A stretch of DNA of 45,642 nt from an uncultured Mediterraneibacter sp. (GCF_944377805.1 NZ_CALWFZ010000016.1:1-45642), one strand, 5' to 3'. Positions 1-9,284 are shown, counted from the first letter of the stretch. Notes: generated from the sequence alone by a model not told the origin. Numbers and translations are program-made.

Positions 1-2789
1 TACGGTATCTGAATAACTGGCTTTCAATCCATAATACATATAATGTAAACGGTATGGGAGCCAGCAACTTTTCCCGCTGTGCCGCGAGCGGGATCCTTTC
101 TGAAAACGATGTTCAGACCGGCCCTGTCTGCTATGGGTATGCTACCGCCCTGAAAGTCCTGTTGGATAAAGCGGGCATAAATAATGCGTTTGTGGAAGGG
201 CAGGCATATAATGATAAAAATCTGCCATACGGGGAAAGGCATGCATGGAATTATGTAGAGATTGACGGGGCATGGTACGCCCTTGATCCCACATGGGACG
301 ACCCGGGGATATTAAACCGTCCTGCCACGGAGGCATATTTTCTGGTAGGTTCTGAGACAGAGACGATCACGGGCAATCTGCCGGCGAATATGACAGAGGA
401 TATGAGACGCTTCGGCGGGAACCATAGAGCGACGCCGATCGGGGATTACGGACTTACTTATCCTGAGCTTTCTAAGAATGCATATCCTCAGAGAGGCGGC
501 TCTGCTTTACAGGTGATATTGCCAGACGGCAGGATTCAGACAGAAACGGATTTTGCATCAGCTCTCAATATAGCACAAGATAATCCGGGAACTACGATCC
601 GCCTGTGGCAGCCTGTGACGGTGCCCGGCAGCGATCCGCTCGTTATTCCCGATCAAACAACGATCGATCTGAACGGACAGGGAAGTAACACGCGAAACAA
701 TCCGGCTATTCAAGGAAATTCAACGCCTGTTTTTAAGATAGAGACAGGGAATACCGCCTCTATCATCAACTCGGGGGAAACATTCTCAGCTATCGCCTTG
801 CCGCGAACCGTTTATGGACCGGCGATAGAGAATAATGGTACGCTCACACTGGGCGTAGGCGTCACGGTCATCGGAGGCACTGTTTCCGCAGTATCCGGAA
901 ACCCGGCACAGGCCGAACAGTATGGGGTGCTGCCTTCAGCATCAGCCAGTACACAGACAGTTGGAAGAGTGAGTGCGCCGCAGAGCGCAGAGGCAGAAGA
1001 GGAATTTCAGGAGCAGTATAAAGCCACGGTGCAGATGCTGCTTGACAATGCGGGAACCGGGAAGTATGGTCCGAATGTAGGGCTGACATACTGGAACGGA
1101 ACGTCATATATTACCCCTGTGGCAGACGCACAGCCCGAGATTACATGGCGACTGGCATCAGCGCCCGCCGGAGCGGGGAATGAGGCGGGAAGCCTGCTGG
1201 AAAATGGACGCTATACTTTGCAGGCGGTTGTAAAAGACACGGAATCATTTTACGGATATAACGTCTACCGGTATATTGACGTGACAGTCAAGCGGGCTGA
1301 ATCGCCGCGGCATACTTTTGAAGTATCAACTCCTGCTTTTTCTCCGGTGGAGTACGGATACAGCCAGGTATCCGGCGGGACGCTTACTATTACCAACACG
1401 GGAAATGAAGAAATGACTATCCTCGGAGTCAGCGCAAAGAATCAGGATGGGACTGTTTCGCAGAGTTTTACCGTGCGGAATTCCGGCGCCTCAAAATCTC
1501 CGGAAACAGTCCAGCCCGGGCAGAGCAGCACTTCGTGGTCAGTCTATCCGGTACAGGGCCTGGGAGCCGGAACATACGCGGCCATGATAGAAGTCCAGGT
1601 ACAGTTTAACGCATCCAGTACGTTGACAGAGACCGCAGGGGTGTCGATAGAGGTGAAGCCACTTACAGTTCCGGCTGACAGCATGACTGTTTCCGGCGGA
1701 AGCGGAGGCGCAGAAGATGTATTCATATACGGAGATACTGTATCTGTAGAGGCCGCTTTCACAATCCCGGCGCAGGCGCCGGGCGTGCCAATGACGCTGT
1801 TTATGGAAGATGCTTCCGGGAACTCGTCGCAGATAAGCGGGCCTGTGAATGCTGATGCAGACGGCAAATACCGATTCAGCGTAGACACTGCAGAAAAGAA
1901 ACTGCCTGTAGGTCCTTCTAATTTGGTTGTCCGGTGCGCGGATCCGAACGCTGATTTTTCTTACGAGGAGGCCAGAGCAGGGGTGAGTCTGCAGCAGCGT
2001 ATCGTAACGGCTGTTCTGTCAGGAGATGCAGGCAAGGTATACGACGGCACTGCCGCTCTTCCGAAAGATTCTGATTTGACGCTTGGGTTCGGGCAGGGCG
2101 GAGTACTTGCGCAGGATGAACATATACTGGGAATCCAGTCTGAGAATATACAGTTCGTATCCCCGGACGCGGGAACAACCGAGGTTATTGCCGGAAAAAT
2201 TTCCCTTACAGGCAACGACGGGGAATATTATGTGCTTGCCTCTGATACTGTGACAGCTCAAGTGACAGGTATTTCAGCAGCAGAACCGTCTGTAAGTTTT
2301 GCTGATATGAACCTGAGCGAAGGGAAAAGCCTTTCCGATCTGGCTTCAGCATCTGTGTCCGACGCACAGGGAAACGCTGTTCCAGGTACATTTTCATGGT
2401 TTACAGACAGTATGTTCACAAGCCCGGCGGACATGTCGGAGAAGCTGGGTGAGGGCTCTCACACATTCTGGTACAGGTTCTCTCCATCCAGTAATAACTA
2501 TGCTGTTATAACCGGTTCGGTGGTGATACAGGTAGAGGGAACAGAAAGCGGCACGGAACCGGCGCCTGACAGTACAGAGAACCCCAACCCCAATGAGAAC
2601 GTAACCGTCGCTCCGTCTGAGACAGTAACCGCCGCTCCGTCTGAGACAGTAAGTACAGGAGCGGACAGAGAAAAAGACATTGATGCATCTCCCCAGACCG
2701 GTGTTTCCGACAGTGGATATATATACATTCTCCTTATGCTCATATCAGCCGGAACGGCAGGAGCGCTTTGGAAGAAACAAAGCAAATGA
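1..2789 (+). CDS. Cell-wall-anchored transglutaminase-like surface protein (5' end cut by window)
   Basis: The reading frame is open from base 3, so the N-terminus lies outside the window. At least 911 residues follow the first in-frame Met (base 54). Numbered from that Met, Cys26 (GPVCYGYA), His63 (ERHAWNYVEI) and Asp78 (YALDPTWDD) have the order and spacing of the transglutaminase-like Cys-His-Asp triad. The middle is low-complexity beta-rich sequence. Residues about 650-740 start with a KVYDGT motif and resemble YDG/MBG-type adhesin modules. The C-terminus has a Thr/Pro/Ser linker, SPQTG (about residue 879), a hydrophobic helix and a KKQSK tail, which is a sortase sorting signal with Ser in place of Leu. 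The family role is surface attachment or remodelling; the substrate is unknown. A hairpin terminator follows directly. Catalytic activity is inferred from the triad alone. Confidence 0.8.
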   Translation, partial: RYLNNWLSIHNTYNVNGMGASNFSRCAASGILSENDVQTGPVCYGYATALKVLLDKAGINNAFVEGQAYNDKNLPYGERHAWNYVEIDGAWYALDPTWDDPGILNRPATEAYFLVGSETETITGNLPANMTEDMRRFGGNHRATPIGDYGLTYPELSKNAYPQRGGSALQVILPDGRIQTETDFASALNIAQDNPGTTIRLWQPVTVPGSDPLVIPDQTTIDLNGQGSNTRNNPAIQGNSTPVFKIETGNTASIINSGETFSAIALPRTVYGPAIENNGTLTLGVGVTVIGGTVSAVSGNPAQAEQYGVLPSASASTQTVGRVSAPQSAEAEEEFQEQYKATVQMLLDNAGTGKYGPNVGLTYWNGTSYITPVADAQPEITWRLASAPAGAGNEAGSLLENGRYTLQAVVKDTESFYGYNVYRYIDVTVKRAESPRHTFEVSTPAFSPVEYGYSQVSGGTLTITNTGNEEMTILGVSAKNQDGTVSQSFTVRNSGASKSPETVQPGQSSTSWSVYPVQGLGAGTYAAMIEVQVQFNASSTLTETAGVSIEVKPLTVPADSMTVSGGSGGAEDVFIYGDTVSVEAAFTIPAQAPGVPMTLFMEDASGNSSQISGPVNADADGKYRFSVDTAEKKLPVGPSNLVVRCADPNADFSYEEARAGVSLQQRIVTAVLSGDAGKVYDGTAALPKDSDLTLGFGQGGVLAQDEHILGIQSENIQFVSPDAGTTEVIAGKISLTGNDGEYYVLASDTVTAQVTGISAAEPSVSFADMNLSEGKSLSDLASASVSDAQGNAVPGTFSWFTDSMFTSPADMSEKLGEGSHTFWYRFSPSSNNYAVITGSVVIQVEGTESGTEPAPDSTENPNPNENVTVAPSETVTAAPSETVSTGADREKDIDASPQTGVSDSGYIYILLMLISAGTAGALWKKQSK
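2601..2648 (+). repeat. 24-bp tandem repeat, two copies
   Basis: Two head-to-tail 24-bp units (2601-2624 and 2625-2648) differ at one base. They encode VTVAPSET and VTAAPSET in the linker just before the sortase signal of the surface protein. Copy number of such linkers can vary between strains. Confidence 0.85.
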
Positions 2790-2817
2790 TATACTCCTGA
2801 TTTTTCTATAAACAGAG

Positions 2818-2870
2818 AGAGGGTATCGCTTGATCATCTGATTGAATGATTTTGCGACACCCTCTTTTTG
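2818..2870 (+). terminator. Rho-independent terminator after the surface protein gene
   Basis: A 12-bp stem (2818-2829 with 2854-2865, one G-U pair) is followed by a T-rich tract. It starts 28 bases after the stop codon of the surface protein. Confidence 0.85.
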
Positions 2871-3084
2871 TTGGAAAGGGATGGCGGGAAGAAGCGGCGA
2901 AGGCAGCAGGAGTGATGCCATATGTTAGTAAGGACAGACGTTGATAAATTATAGATAGAATGCAAAAATAATAAAAGGCTATGCAGTACGAGCATGAAAG
3001 TACATTCAAACAAAGTATTAGACTTTTTGGCATCCGAGGACTAATATTATTTTAGGAAGAAAGTTTCCAATATTTTATTGAAAT
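2871..3084. other. Intergenic stretch before the cupin gene
   Basis: AT-rich sequence between the terminator and the cupin ribosome site. I see no gene and no promoter pair that I would defend. A weak imperfect hairpin (AATATT arms plus GGAA/TTCC) lies at about 3046-3076, just ahead of the ribosome site. Confidence 0.4.
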
Positions 3085-3097
3085 GGAGGAATTATCA

Positions 3098-3520
3098 ATG
3101 GATACAGAGAAAATGAAACAGGATCTCGGCGGTGGCGCCGTATTTGATATTGGTGAGCCGAATACAGCATTTGCCCAGTATTTTACGGGAGAATGTTATC
3201 TGAAAATGCTCACAACAGAGAGGGTGCCCATCGGAAATGTGACGTTCGGGAGAGGAACGATCAATTCCTGGCATATCCATCATAAAGGTGGTCAGATCCT
3301 GCTTGTAACAGGCGGCCGCGGGTACTATCAGGAATGGGGGAAACCTGCCCGGGAGCTCAAGGCCGGAGATGTAGTGAATATTCCGCCGGAAGTAAAGCAC
3401 TGGCATGGAGCGGCTAAGGACAGCTGGTTCCAGCATCTGGCAATAGAGGTGCCTGCTGAAGGAGCGTTCAACGAGTGGCTCGAGGCGGTTTCTGATGAGG
3501 AATACCAAAAATTAAAATAA
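3098..3520 (+). CDS. Small cupin-domain protein
   Basis: 140 residues, a single cupin barrel. Motif 1 is around residues 58-72 (WHIHHKGGQILLV, with His59, His61 and His62). Motif 2 is around residues 88-105 (KAGDVVNIPPEVKHWHG, with His101 and His103). These His residues are the likely metal ligands. An in-frame ATG at 3083 exists, but GGAGGA at 3085-3090 sits 7 bases before ATG 3098, which fixes the start there. The next gene encodes a carboxymuconolactone-decarboxylase-like protein; cupin plus CMD pairs are common in Firmicutes and are often annotated as detoxification or redox functions without a proven substrate. Exact reaction unknown. Confidence 0.85.
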   Translation: MDTEKMKQDLGGGAVFDIGEPNTAFAQYFTGECYLKMLTTERVPIGNVTFGRGTINSWHIHHKGGQILLVTGGRGYYQEWGKPARELKAGDVVNIPPEVKHWHGAAKDSWFQHLAIEVPAEGAFNEWLEAVSDEEYQKLK

Positions 3521-3554
3521 CATACTCATATAAACTAAGAGAGGATGAATGATT

Positions 3555-4310
3555 ATGACAGAAGCGGCAGAAAAGTATTTTAACAGATTATACCCGGATG
3601 GAACATTTACTCTAATGGACACAGACCCGGAGTTTGTGGAGTTTTTTGTGAATTTTTCCTGCGACGAGGTGGTGAATGAAGATGACCTTGACGACCGTAC
3701 AAGGATGATGGCGGTCCTGGCAACACTCCTTGGATGTCAGGGGATCAATGAGTTCAGAGAAGTGCTGCCGGGAGCGCTCAATCTCGGTGTGGCGCCGGTA
3801 GAAGTAAAAGAGATCGTCTATCAGGCGTGCGCGTATCTGGGGATCGGAAGAGTACGTCCGTTCTTTGACGCGGTCAATGAAGTCCTGACAGAGCAGGGAA
3901 TCGCGCTTCCGCTTGAGGGGCAGGCGACGACAACGACTGAAGATCGTATTCAAAAAGGTGAGCAGACTCAGGTAGATATTTTCGGAGACGGCATGAAAGG
4001 TTTTGCAAGCTCAGGCCCTGAGGAAAGCCGTCACATTAACCGGTGGCTCTCCGGCAACTGCTTTGGGGATTATTACACCCGGAGAGGTCTCAACTACAGA
4101 GAGAGGGAGATGATTACCTTCTGCTTTCTGGCCGCACAGGGCGGATGTGAGCCTCAGCTCACCTCACACGCCGCAGCCAATATGAAAATCGGAAATGACA
4201 GGGCATTCCTCATCAAGGTCGTTTCACAGTGTCTGCCCTACATTGGGTATCCAAGGAGCCTGAACGCGCTCAGGTGCGTCAACGAAGCGGCAGGGCAGCA
4301 GGATGGATAA
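3555..4310 (+). CDS. Tandem carboxymuconolactone decarboxylase-like protein
   Basis: 251 residues with two CMD/AhpD-like all-helical repeats: residues about 30-115 (DDRTRMMAVLATLLGCQG, then a VKEIVYQACAYLGIGRV helix) and about 165-245 (YREREMITFCFLAAQGGCEPQL, then LPYIGYPRSLNALRCVN). The usual single-domain CMD protein is about 110-130 residues, so this is a fused duplication. No clear AhpD-type CxxC pair is seen in either half, so peroxidase activity is doubtful. Start: ATG 3549 is only 3 bases after GAGGA (3541-3545), whereas ATG 3555 has a 9-base spacing, so 3555 is preferred. It follows the cupin gene by 34 bases on the same strand and probably shares its transcript. Confidence 0.85.
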   Translation: MTEAAEKYFNRLYPDGTFTLMDTDPEFVEFFVNFSCDEVVNEDDLDDRTRMMAVLATLLGCQGINEFREVLPGALNLGVAPVEVKEIVYQACAYLGIGRVRPFFDAVNEVLTEQGIALPLEGQATTTTEDRIQKGEQTQVDIFGDGMKGFASSGPEESRHINRWLSGNCFGDYYTRRGLNYREREMITFCFLAAQGGCEPQLTSHAAANMKIGNDRAFLIKVVSQCLPYIGYPRSLNALRCVNEAAGQQDG

Positions 4311-4317
4311 TCTGATC

Positions 4318-4500
4318 TTCAGCTTGAACGCTACTGTTCCTAATATTCCTTCTGATGGTGCTGGGCTATAGTGGAAGACGACACTCAAGGGAATTGTCAC
4401 CAATCCGATTATATTAGGTATCGCGGCAGAGCTGAGATGGTCGGCGCTGTTTCTGCCGGCTGCTGTCTGACTCGGCTTCCGCCGGGAGGAGCTGGCAGCG
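4318..4500 (+). pseudogene. Decayed fragment of an AEC-family (auxin efflux carrier-like) permease
   Basis: No intact gene lies between the CMD gene and the minus-strand acetyltransferase. The frame starting at 4318 reads FSLNATVPN, a stop at 4369-4371, then TLKGIVTNPIILGIAAEL and SALFLPAAV, a second stop at 4468-4470, then LGFRREELAAI. The segment K-G-I-x-T-N-P-x-I-x-G-I and the later F-R-x-E-E-L are characteristic of AEC permeases. Two in-frame stops, no start and loss of most of the roughly 300-residue family length show that it is a remnant. The family assignment rests on short motifs only. Confidence 0.55.
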
Positions 4501-4529
4501 ATCCTTGAGGAGTCCTGGGATGGTATAAT

Positions 4530-5153
4530 CTACTCAATGCCTGAGATGTATTCCCATGCTTCAGGGTCGAATTCTCTGTCTTTGTAATAATACTTTTTGT
4601 CCTCTTCGGTGATCTGCTTGATGACCCGGCACGGATTGCCCGCGGCGACTACCCAGTCCGGTATATCCTTTGTCACAATGCTTCCGGCGCCGATAACAGT
4701 ATTGCTTCCAATGTGGACGCCCGGCATGATGACGGTGTTTCCGCCGATCCATACATTGTCTCCGATGGTAACGCTGATTCCGTACTCATAGAGGGAATTG
4801 CGGGACACCGGATGGAGCGGATGCCCGGCGGTATAGATAGAGACATTGGGGGCGAACTGGCAGTTATCCCCGATCTTTACTTTTGCCACATCGATGATCG
4901 TACAGTTGTAATTCGCGAAAAAGTTCTTTCCCACTTCGATATGTGAGCCGTAGTCACAGTAGAAGGGCGGATTGATAAATGCGTCCTCGGATTTTCCAAG
5001 AAGTTCTTTTACAATCTCCCCGATCTTATCAAAATCCGAACGGTCTGCTGTGTTTAAGCGCTGCAGAATCCTGCGGCATATTTTCTGTTCTTCCATAACG
5101 GAATCATCGGAGATGTATGCCATCTCTCTGTCTCTTCTTTCGATATTATTCAT
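4530..5153 (-). CDS. Maltose/galactoside-type O-acetyltransferase (hexapeptide repeat)
   Basis: 207 residues. An N-terminal helical Mac-type segment (about residues 10-60) precedes left-handed beta-helix hexapeptide repeats (for example IGDNVWIGGNTVIMPGVHIGSNTVIGAGSIV). The AGHPLHP motif (His111/His114) is where this family carries its catalytic histidine. The C-terminal DWVVAAGNPCRVIK is typical of LacA/Maa/NodL enzymes, which transfer acetyl from acetyl-CoA to a sugar hydroxyl in the cytosol. AAGGAG precedes the ATG at normal spacing. It lies 52 bases downstream of the GH31 gene on the same strand, so it probably acetylates sugars released or handled by that enzyme; this is inference. Confidence 0.88.
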   Translation of the reverse strand: MNNIERRDREMAYISDDSVMEEQKICRRILQRLNTADRSDFDKIGEIVKELLGKSEDAFINPPFYCDYGSHIEVGKNFFANYNCTIIDVAKVKIGDNCQFAPNVSIYTAGHPLHPVSRNSLYEYGISVTIGDNVWIGGNTVIMPGVHIGSNTVIGAGSIVTKDIPDWVVAAGNPCRVIKQITEEDKKYYYKDREFDPEAWEYISGIE

Positions 5154-5205
5154 TCTTTTTCTCCTTTTGCTTTTACTTATCTGTCTGCGTCCGGTGCCTT
5201 AAGTC

Positions 5206-7233
5206 TCAGTGCTTCAGAAGACGGCAGTTCTTTTTCAGATCATAGTCCTTATGTACTCCGTCGTCATCGTAGAGCATGTACCCGGAGCCTTTGTAACCGA
5301 TTGTCTCCATTGTATCTGTGCGGATCTCATCGACGCATTCTGCCTGTTTTGCCACAGGGATGCACTTCCCTGCCCGGATAAAGAGAGGAATTTCATTGAG
5401 AGCCACGCTGACATAATGGATGCCTTTTGCCAGAACTTCTTCATAAATGTTTCCGTCAGGCATGAATTTTACAAACTTCATCTCTTCGGGCAGATATACA
5501 TATCGGCCCGCCGCGTTCTGCTCACAGACCGGGGCGATCATGATCTCGCCGCCCAGCATGAGCTGATCCTCGATGTGTCTTGCCATCGGATCATCGGGAT
5601 AATCAAATGCCAGCGGCCTGAAATACAGATCATCACTTAATGCCGCCTTCATGTATTCGCTGTACAGATAGGGAAGCAGGCGGTATCTGACGCTGATCAC
5701 ATGGCGGAAATCTTCTGTATCCCCGAACTGATAGCATTCCTGTTCCCTTGTACCCAGGGCAGAGTGATTTCTCATTAGCGGAGTAAATACCCCCAGAGCA
5801 AGGAAGCGAAGCAGCAGATCCCTTGTCGTATCAGAGCCGAAGCCGCCCAGATCAGCTCCGGTGTAGAGAAAGCCGCACATATTCAGGGAAGGCATCATCT
5901 TCAGATTGAGCAGAAGATGCGACCACCAGGATTTATTATCTCCTGTCCATATGCCGCCGTATCTGTGCATTCCAATATAAGAGGAGCGGGAGAACATGAG
6001 GAAACGTCTGTCAGGATCAATGCGCTCAAAAGCCTCACCGGCCGCCCGTGTCATGTTGAAGCCGAACAGGTTGTGCACTTTGTCGTGACGGATCATCTCG
6101 CCGTTGACATTATGGTAGAATCTCCGGTAATCCTCCGGGCTGTTGGCGAGGCTTCCCAGCTTGTTTCCAAGCTGCCATACGCCGATGTTTTCCCTGTCAT
6201 TACCGTCTTTTCCACTGACGTTCCAGCTGCCGGTCCCGGTTCTGGAGAACTTCTCAGCCATCTCTTTAGCTTCCTTTAGTCCTTCTTCGGAGTAGAAGAT
6301 TGCAGGCTCGTTCATGTCATTCCAGAATCCCTCGATCCCCTGTTCTGTAAGGAAGCGATATTTGTCTCCGAACCATTCTCTCGCTTCGGGGTTGAGCACA
6401 TCTGGGAAGTGAGTAGCCCCCGGCCATACTGCGGCCACAAAGTCGCTTCCGTCTTCTCTCTGGCAGAAATAACGGTTCTTTACGCCTTCCTCATATACAT
6501 CATATCCATCTTCAATCTTAACGCCCGCGTCGATAATCGGAATCAAACGGATGCCCTGATCTTTCATCTCCTGTACAAATGCGGGGAAATCTGAGAACTC
6601 ATCGTTCAGGGTAAAGTCCTTGTATGCGTCCATATAATCAATATCCATATAGATCATATCAAGGGGGATGTGATTTTCCCGGTAGCCTTTCGCCACTTTT
6701 TCAAAATCTTCTTTCGTCTTGTATCCCCAGCGGCTCTGACCGAAGCCAAAGGCGAACTTTGGAGGGATGTAGCTGCGTCCGATGATGCTCCGGAACTGTT
6801 TTACAATATCATAGGCAGAGTCTCCGTCGATAACATAGAGATCAAGATCGGCGTTTCCGCAGGAGACGCTCAGCGTATCTATCTGCGTATATCCGATGTC
6901 AAAAGTCAGTTTTGACGGATAATCAAAGAACAGGCCGAAAGTCTGACTGCCGGATATTACGATGAAGTTATGTGCCCCGTAGAGGGAGCGTTTGTCTTCT
7001 GTGTGATTGGGATCGTCTGTGCAGTCGCTGATGTAACAGTAGCCTCTCTTGTTGATTCCCCGGTTCGCCTCGCCAAGTCCATAGACTACATCGTCCTCGT
7101 TCATGACATAGGTAAAAGAGAATCCCTGCTGTATGCTGATCATACCATATTCGGGGGCACCCTTTTCGGCCGGAACATCAGAGAGAACGGCTTCTGTGCT
7201 AAACGGTGTGCCGTAAGTGTATTTTCGGATCAT
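5206..7233 (-). CDS. GH31 alpha-glucosidase, intracellular
   Basis: 675 residues without a signal peptide. The N-terminal beta-sandwich (about residues 1-150) is followed by the barrel, with YMDIDYMDAYKDFT at about 195-208, GFWNDMNEPAIF with predicted nucleophile Asp306, and WTGDN with predicted acid/base Asp432. GADLGGFG follows and a C-terminal beta domain ends in YDDDGVHKDY. Length and motifs match alpha-glucosidases of gut Clostridia that cleave isomaltose- and maltose-type linkages. Substrate preference cannot be read from sequence. GAGGAGG sits 7 bases before the ATG. The acetyltransferase gene follows in the same direction. The 224-bp region upstream is shared with the divergent recJ. 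Confidence 0.92.
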   Translation of the reverse strand: MIRKYTYGTPFSTEAVLSDVPAEKGAPEYGMISIQQGFSFTYVMNEDDVVYGLGEANRGINKRGYCYISDCTDDPNHTEDKRSLYGAHNFIVISGSQTFGLFFDYPSKLTFDIGYTQIDTLSVSCGNADLDLYVIDGDSAYDIVKQFRSIIGRSYIPPKFAFGFGQSRWGYKTKEDFEKVAKGYRENHIPLDMIYMDIDYMDAYKDFTLNDEFSDFPAFVQEMKDQGIRLIPIIDAGVKIEDGYDVYEEGVKNRYFCQREDGSDFVAAVWPGATHFPDVLNPEAREWFGDKYRFLTEQGIEGFWNDMNEPAIFYSEEGLKEAKEMAEKFSRTGTGSWNVSGKDGNDRENIGVWQLGNKLGSLANSPEDYRRFYHNVNGEMIRHDKVHNLFGFNMTRAAGEAFERIDPDRRFLMFSRSSYIGMHRYGGIWTGDNKSWWSHLLLNLKMMPSLNMCGFLYTGADLGGFGSDTTRDLLLRFLALGVFTPLMRNHSALGTREQECYQFGDTEDFRHVISVRYRLLPYLYSEYMKAALSDDLYFRPLAFDYPDDPMARHIEDQLMLGGEIMIAPVCEQNAAGRYVYLPEEMKFVKFMPDGNIYEEVLAKGIHYVSVALNEIPLFIRAGKCIPVAKQAECVDEIRTDTMETIGYKGSGYMLYDDDGVHKDYDLKKNCRLLKH

Positions 7234-7457
7234 GTCGGTTCCTCCTCTGGTTAAATAACTATTATAGTTGCAGTATAATGCTTCTTTTCATAAAATGCTT
7301 GCAGTATTCTGTAAAATTATAACATAATCCTGCTCATTGAATTCAGAAAAAATGTGTAAACACTTTTCAAACATACCGGTCTTTTGCTATGCTTATACAA
7401 GAGGAGAGCCTGAAACGGCTCGGCATTACGACAGATGATCGGTCAGGAGGAACTATT

Positions 7458-9170
7458 ATGGAAAAATGGTTTATTGCCATGAAGAAGGCGGACTTCAATC
7501 ATATCGGAGAAAAATACCATATCTCTCCCATACTGGCGCGGCTGATCCGCAACAGGGATATTATCGGGGATGAGGCCATCGATTTCTATCTGAACGGAAC
7601 CATAGCCGATCTTTATGACGGCATGCTGATGCGGGATATGGATAGGGCGGTAGAGATTCTCGCCGAGAAGATACGGGATGAGAAGCGGATACGCGTAATC
7701 GGGGATTATGACGTTGACGGAGTCAATGCCACCTATATTTTACAGAAAGGCCTGTCAGAACTGGGAGCGGATGTAGACACAGATATTCCGGACCGGATTA
7801 AAGACGGGTACGGACTGAACGTTGATCTGGTGGAGCGTGCCATAGACGACGGGGTCGACACGATTATTACATGTGACAACGGAATCGCCGCGTCGGCTGA
7901 GATTGCCTACGGGAAAGACAACGGACTGACGGTTATTGTAACGGATCATCATCAGATTCCCTATGTCGAAAAAAACGGGGAAAAAGAATATATCCTTCCG
8001 CGGGCGGACGCTGTCATAGACCCTCACAGGCCGGACTGCGAATATCCTTTTAAAGGACTCTGCGGGTCAGCGGTGGCATATAAACTCGTAGAGGCCCTCT
8101 ATAATGTAATGCAGAGAGATCCGGAAGATGTGGACTGTCTGATGGAAAATGTGGCCATTGCGACAGTATGTGACGTGATGGAACTCACCGGAGAGAACCG
8201 GATATTTGTAAAGCAGGGTATTGAGATGCTCAGACGCACGCAGAATCAGGGCTTGAAAGCGCTGATCGAATGTACGGGCATCGATGAAGACCGATTGAAC
8301 ACTTACCATATCGGTTTTGTGATCGGGCCGTGCATTAACGCGGGAGGCCGTCTTGACACGGCGAAGAGAGTACTCAGGCTTCTTAATGCCGGGACGGAAG
8401 AGGAGGCTGCGGCGCTGGCGAAGGACTTAAAACAACTCAACGACACTCGTAAAGATATGACCGAGAACGGGGTGAAAGAGGCAATCCGCCTGATCGAGAC
8501 AACCTCTTTGAAAGACGACCGTGTCCTTGTCGTTTATCTGCCGGACTGTCACGAGAGCATTGCGGGAATTGTGGCCGGGCGCATCCGGGAGAAATACTGT
8601 CGGCCCGCGTTTATACTGACCCGGTCCGGGAACGAGGTAAAGGGATCAGGGCGCTCTATAGACGCTTATAATATGTACGAACAGATGACGGGATGCGGGG
8701 GTCTCTTCATTAAGTTTGGAGGCCATAAGGCGGCGGCAGGCTGTTCGCTCAGAGAGGAAGATATAGACCGTTTCCGTAAGCAGATCAACGAGTCCTGCGA
8801 TCTGACGGAAGAGGATCTTCAGGAAAAGGTATCTATAGATATGCAGCTCCCGTTTTTCTGTATTACGGAGGAGTTTATCGAGGAGCTGAGTATCCTGGAG
8901 CCTTTTGGAAACGGCAACAGAAAGCCGCTCTTTGCGGAGAAAAATCTCCGTGTGACCGGCGCGCGCATCGTGGGAAAGAACAGAAACGTTCTCAGATGCA
9001 GGCTGACGGATGAGCGGGGAGTACAGATGGAAGCGGTCTACTTCGGAGATGTTGAGGCATGCCTCAGTGCGATGGAGGAAAATGAGACGATGTCATTTAC
9101 CTATTATCCGTCTGTAAATGAATATATGGGGCGGCGCACCATACAACTTACGATTGAGAATTACCGATAG
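7458..9170 (+). CDS. recJ: Single-stranded-DNA exonuclease RecJ
   Basis: 570 residues from this start. DHH-family metal motifs are present: IGDYDVDG (Asp83, Asp85), TCDNG (Asp140), VTDHH (163-165) and NAGGRLDTA, followed by the DHHA1 motif FGGHKAAAG near residue 420 and a C-terminal OB-like domain (ending TIQLTIENYR). RecJ degrades single-stranded DNA 5' to 3' in recombination and base-excision repair. The frame extends upstream to an ATG at 7389, but AGGAGG at 7445-7450 with 7-base spacing supports ATG 7458. First gene of the conserved clostridial block leading to rel. Confidence 0.93.
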   Translation: MEKWFIAMKKADFNHIGEKYHISPILARLIRNRDIIGDEAIDFYLNGTIADLYDGMLMRDMDRAVEILAEKIRDEKRIRVIGDYDVDGVNATYILQKGLSELGADVDTDIPDRIKDGYGLNVDLVERAIDDGVDTIITCDNGIAASAEIAYGKDNGLTVIVTDHHQIPYVEKNGEKEYILPRADAVIDPHRPDCEYPFKGLCGSAVAYKLVEALYNVMQRDPEDVDCLMENVAIATVCDVMELTGENRIFVKQGIEMLRRTQNQGLKALIECTGIDEDRLNTYHIGFVIGPCINAGGRLDTAKRVLRLLNAGTEEEAAALAKDLKQLNDTRKDMTENGVKEAIRLIETTSLKDDRVLVVYLPDCHESIAGIVAGRIREKYCRPAFILTRSGNEVKGSGRSIDAYNMYEQMTGCGGLFIKFGGHKAAAGCSLREEDIDRFRKQINESCDLTEEDLQEKVSIDMQLPFFCITEEFIEELSILEPFGNGNRKPLFAEKNLRVTGARIVGKNRNVLRCRLTDERGVQMEAVYFGDVEACLSAMEENETMSFTYYPSVNEYMGRRTIQLTIENYR

Positions 9171-9202
9171 AGCCATCCCGGTTACAGATTACAGAAAAAT
9201 AT

Positions 9203-9230
9203 TTGAAAATCGACAAAATAGTGATATACT
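9203..9230 (+). promoter_or_regulatory. Predicted sigma-A promoter for rel
   Basis: TTGAAA (9203-9208), 16-base spacer, TATACT (9225-9230). A TG dinucleotide one base before the -10 makes an extended -10 element. It lies upstream of the hairpin at 9250-9284, so that hairpin would be transcribed in the 5' leader of rel. Confidence 0.6.
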
Positions 9231-9249
9231 ATGAATATTATAGAGTCAT

Positions 9250-9284
9250 AGGGGATGCCCCGAAGTTACAGAGGCATCCTTTTC
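9250..9284 (+). terminator. Hairpin with T-run in the rel leader
   Basis: GGATGCC (9253-9259) pairs with GGCATCC (9273-9279), with further G-U and A-T pairs outside, followed by TTTT. It could be the recJ terminator or an attenuator in the rel leader, because the best rel promoter is upstream of it and the rel start codon is at 9320. Confidence 0.6.

Noticed and set aside
7334-7366. Possible catabolite-response (cre) site between GH31 and recJ (TGTAAACACTTTTC)
   Set aside because: Mismatches at the central CG and the 3' end of the consensus; too weak to call.
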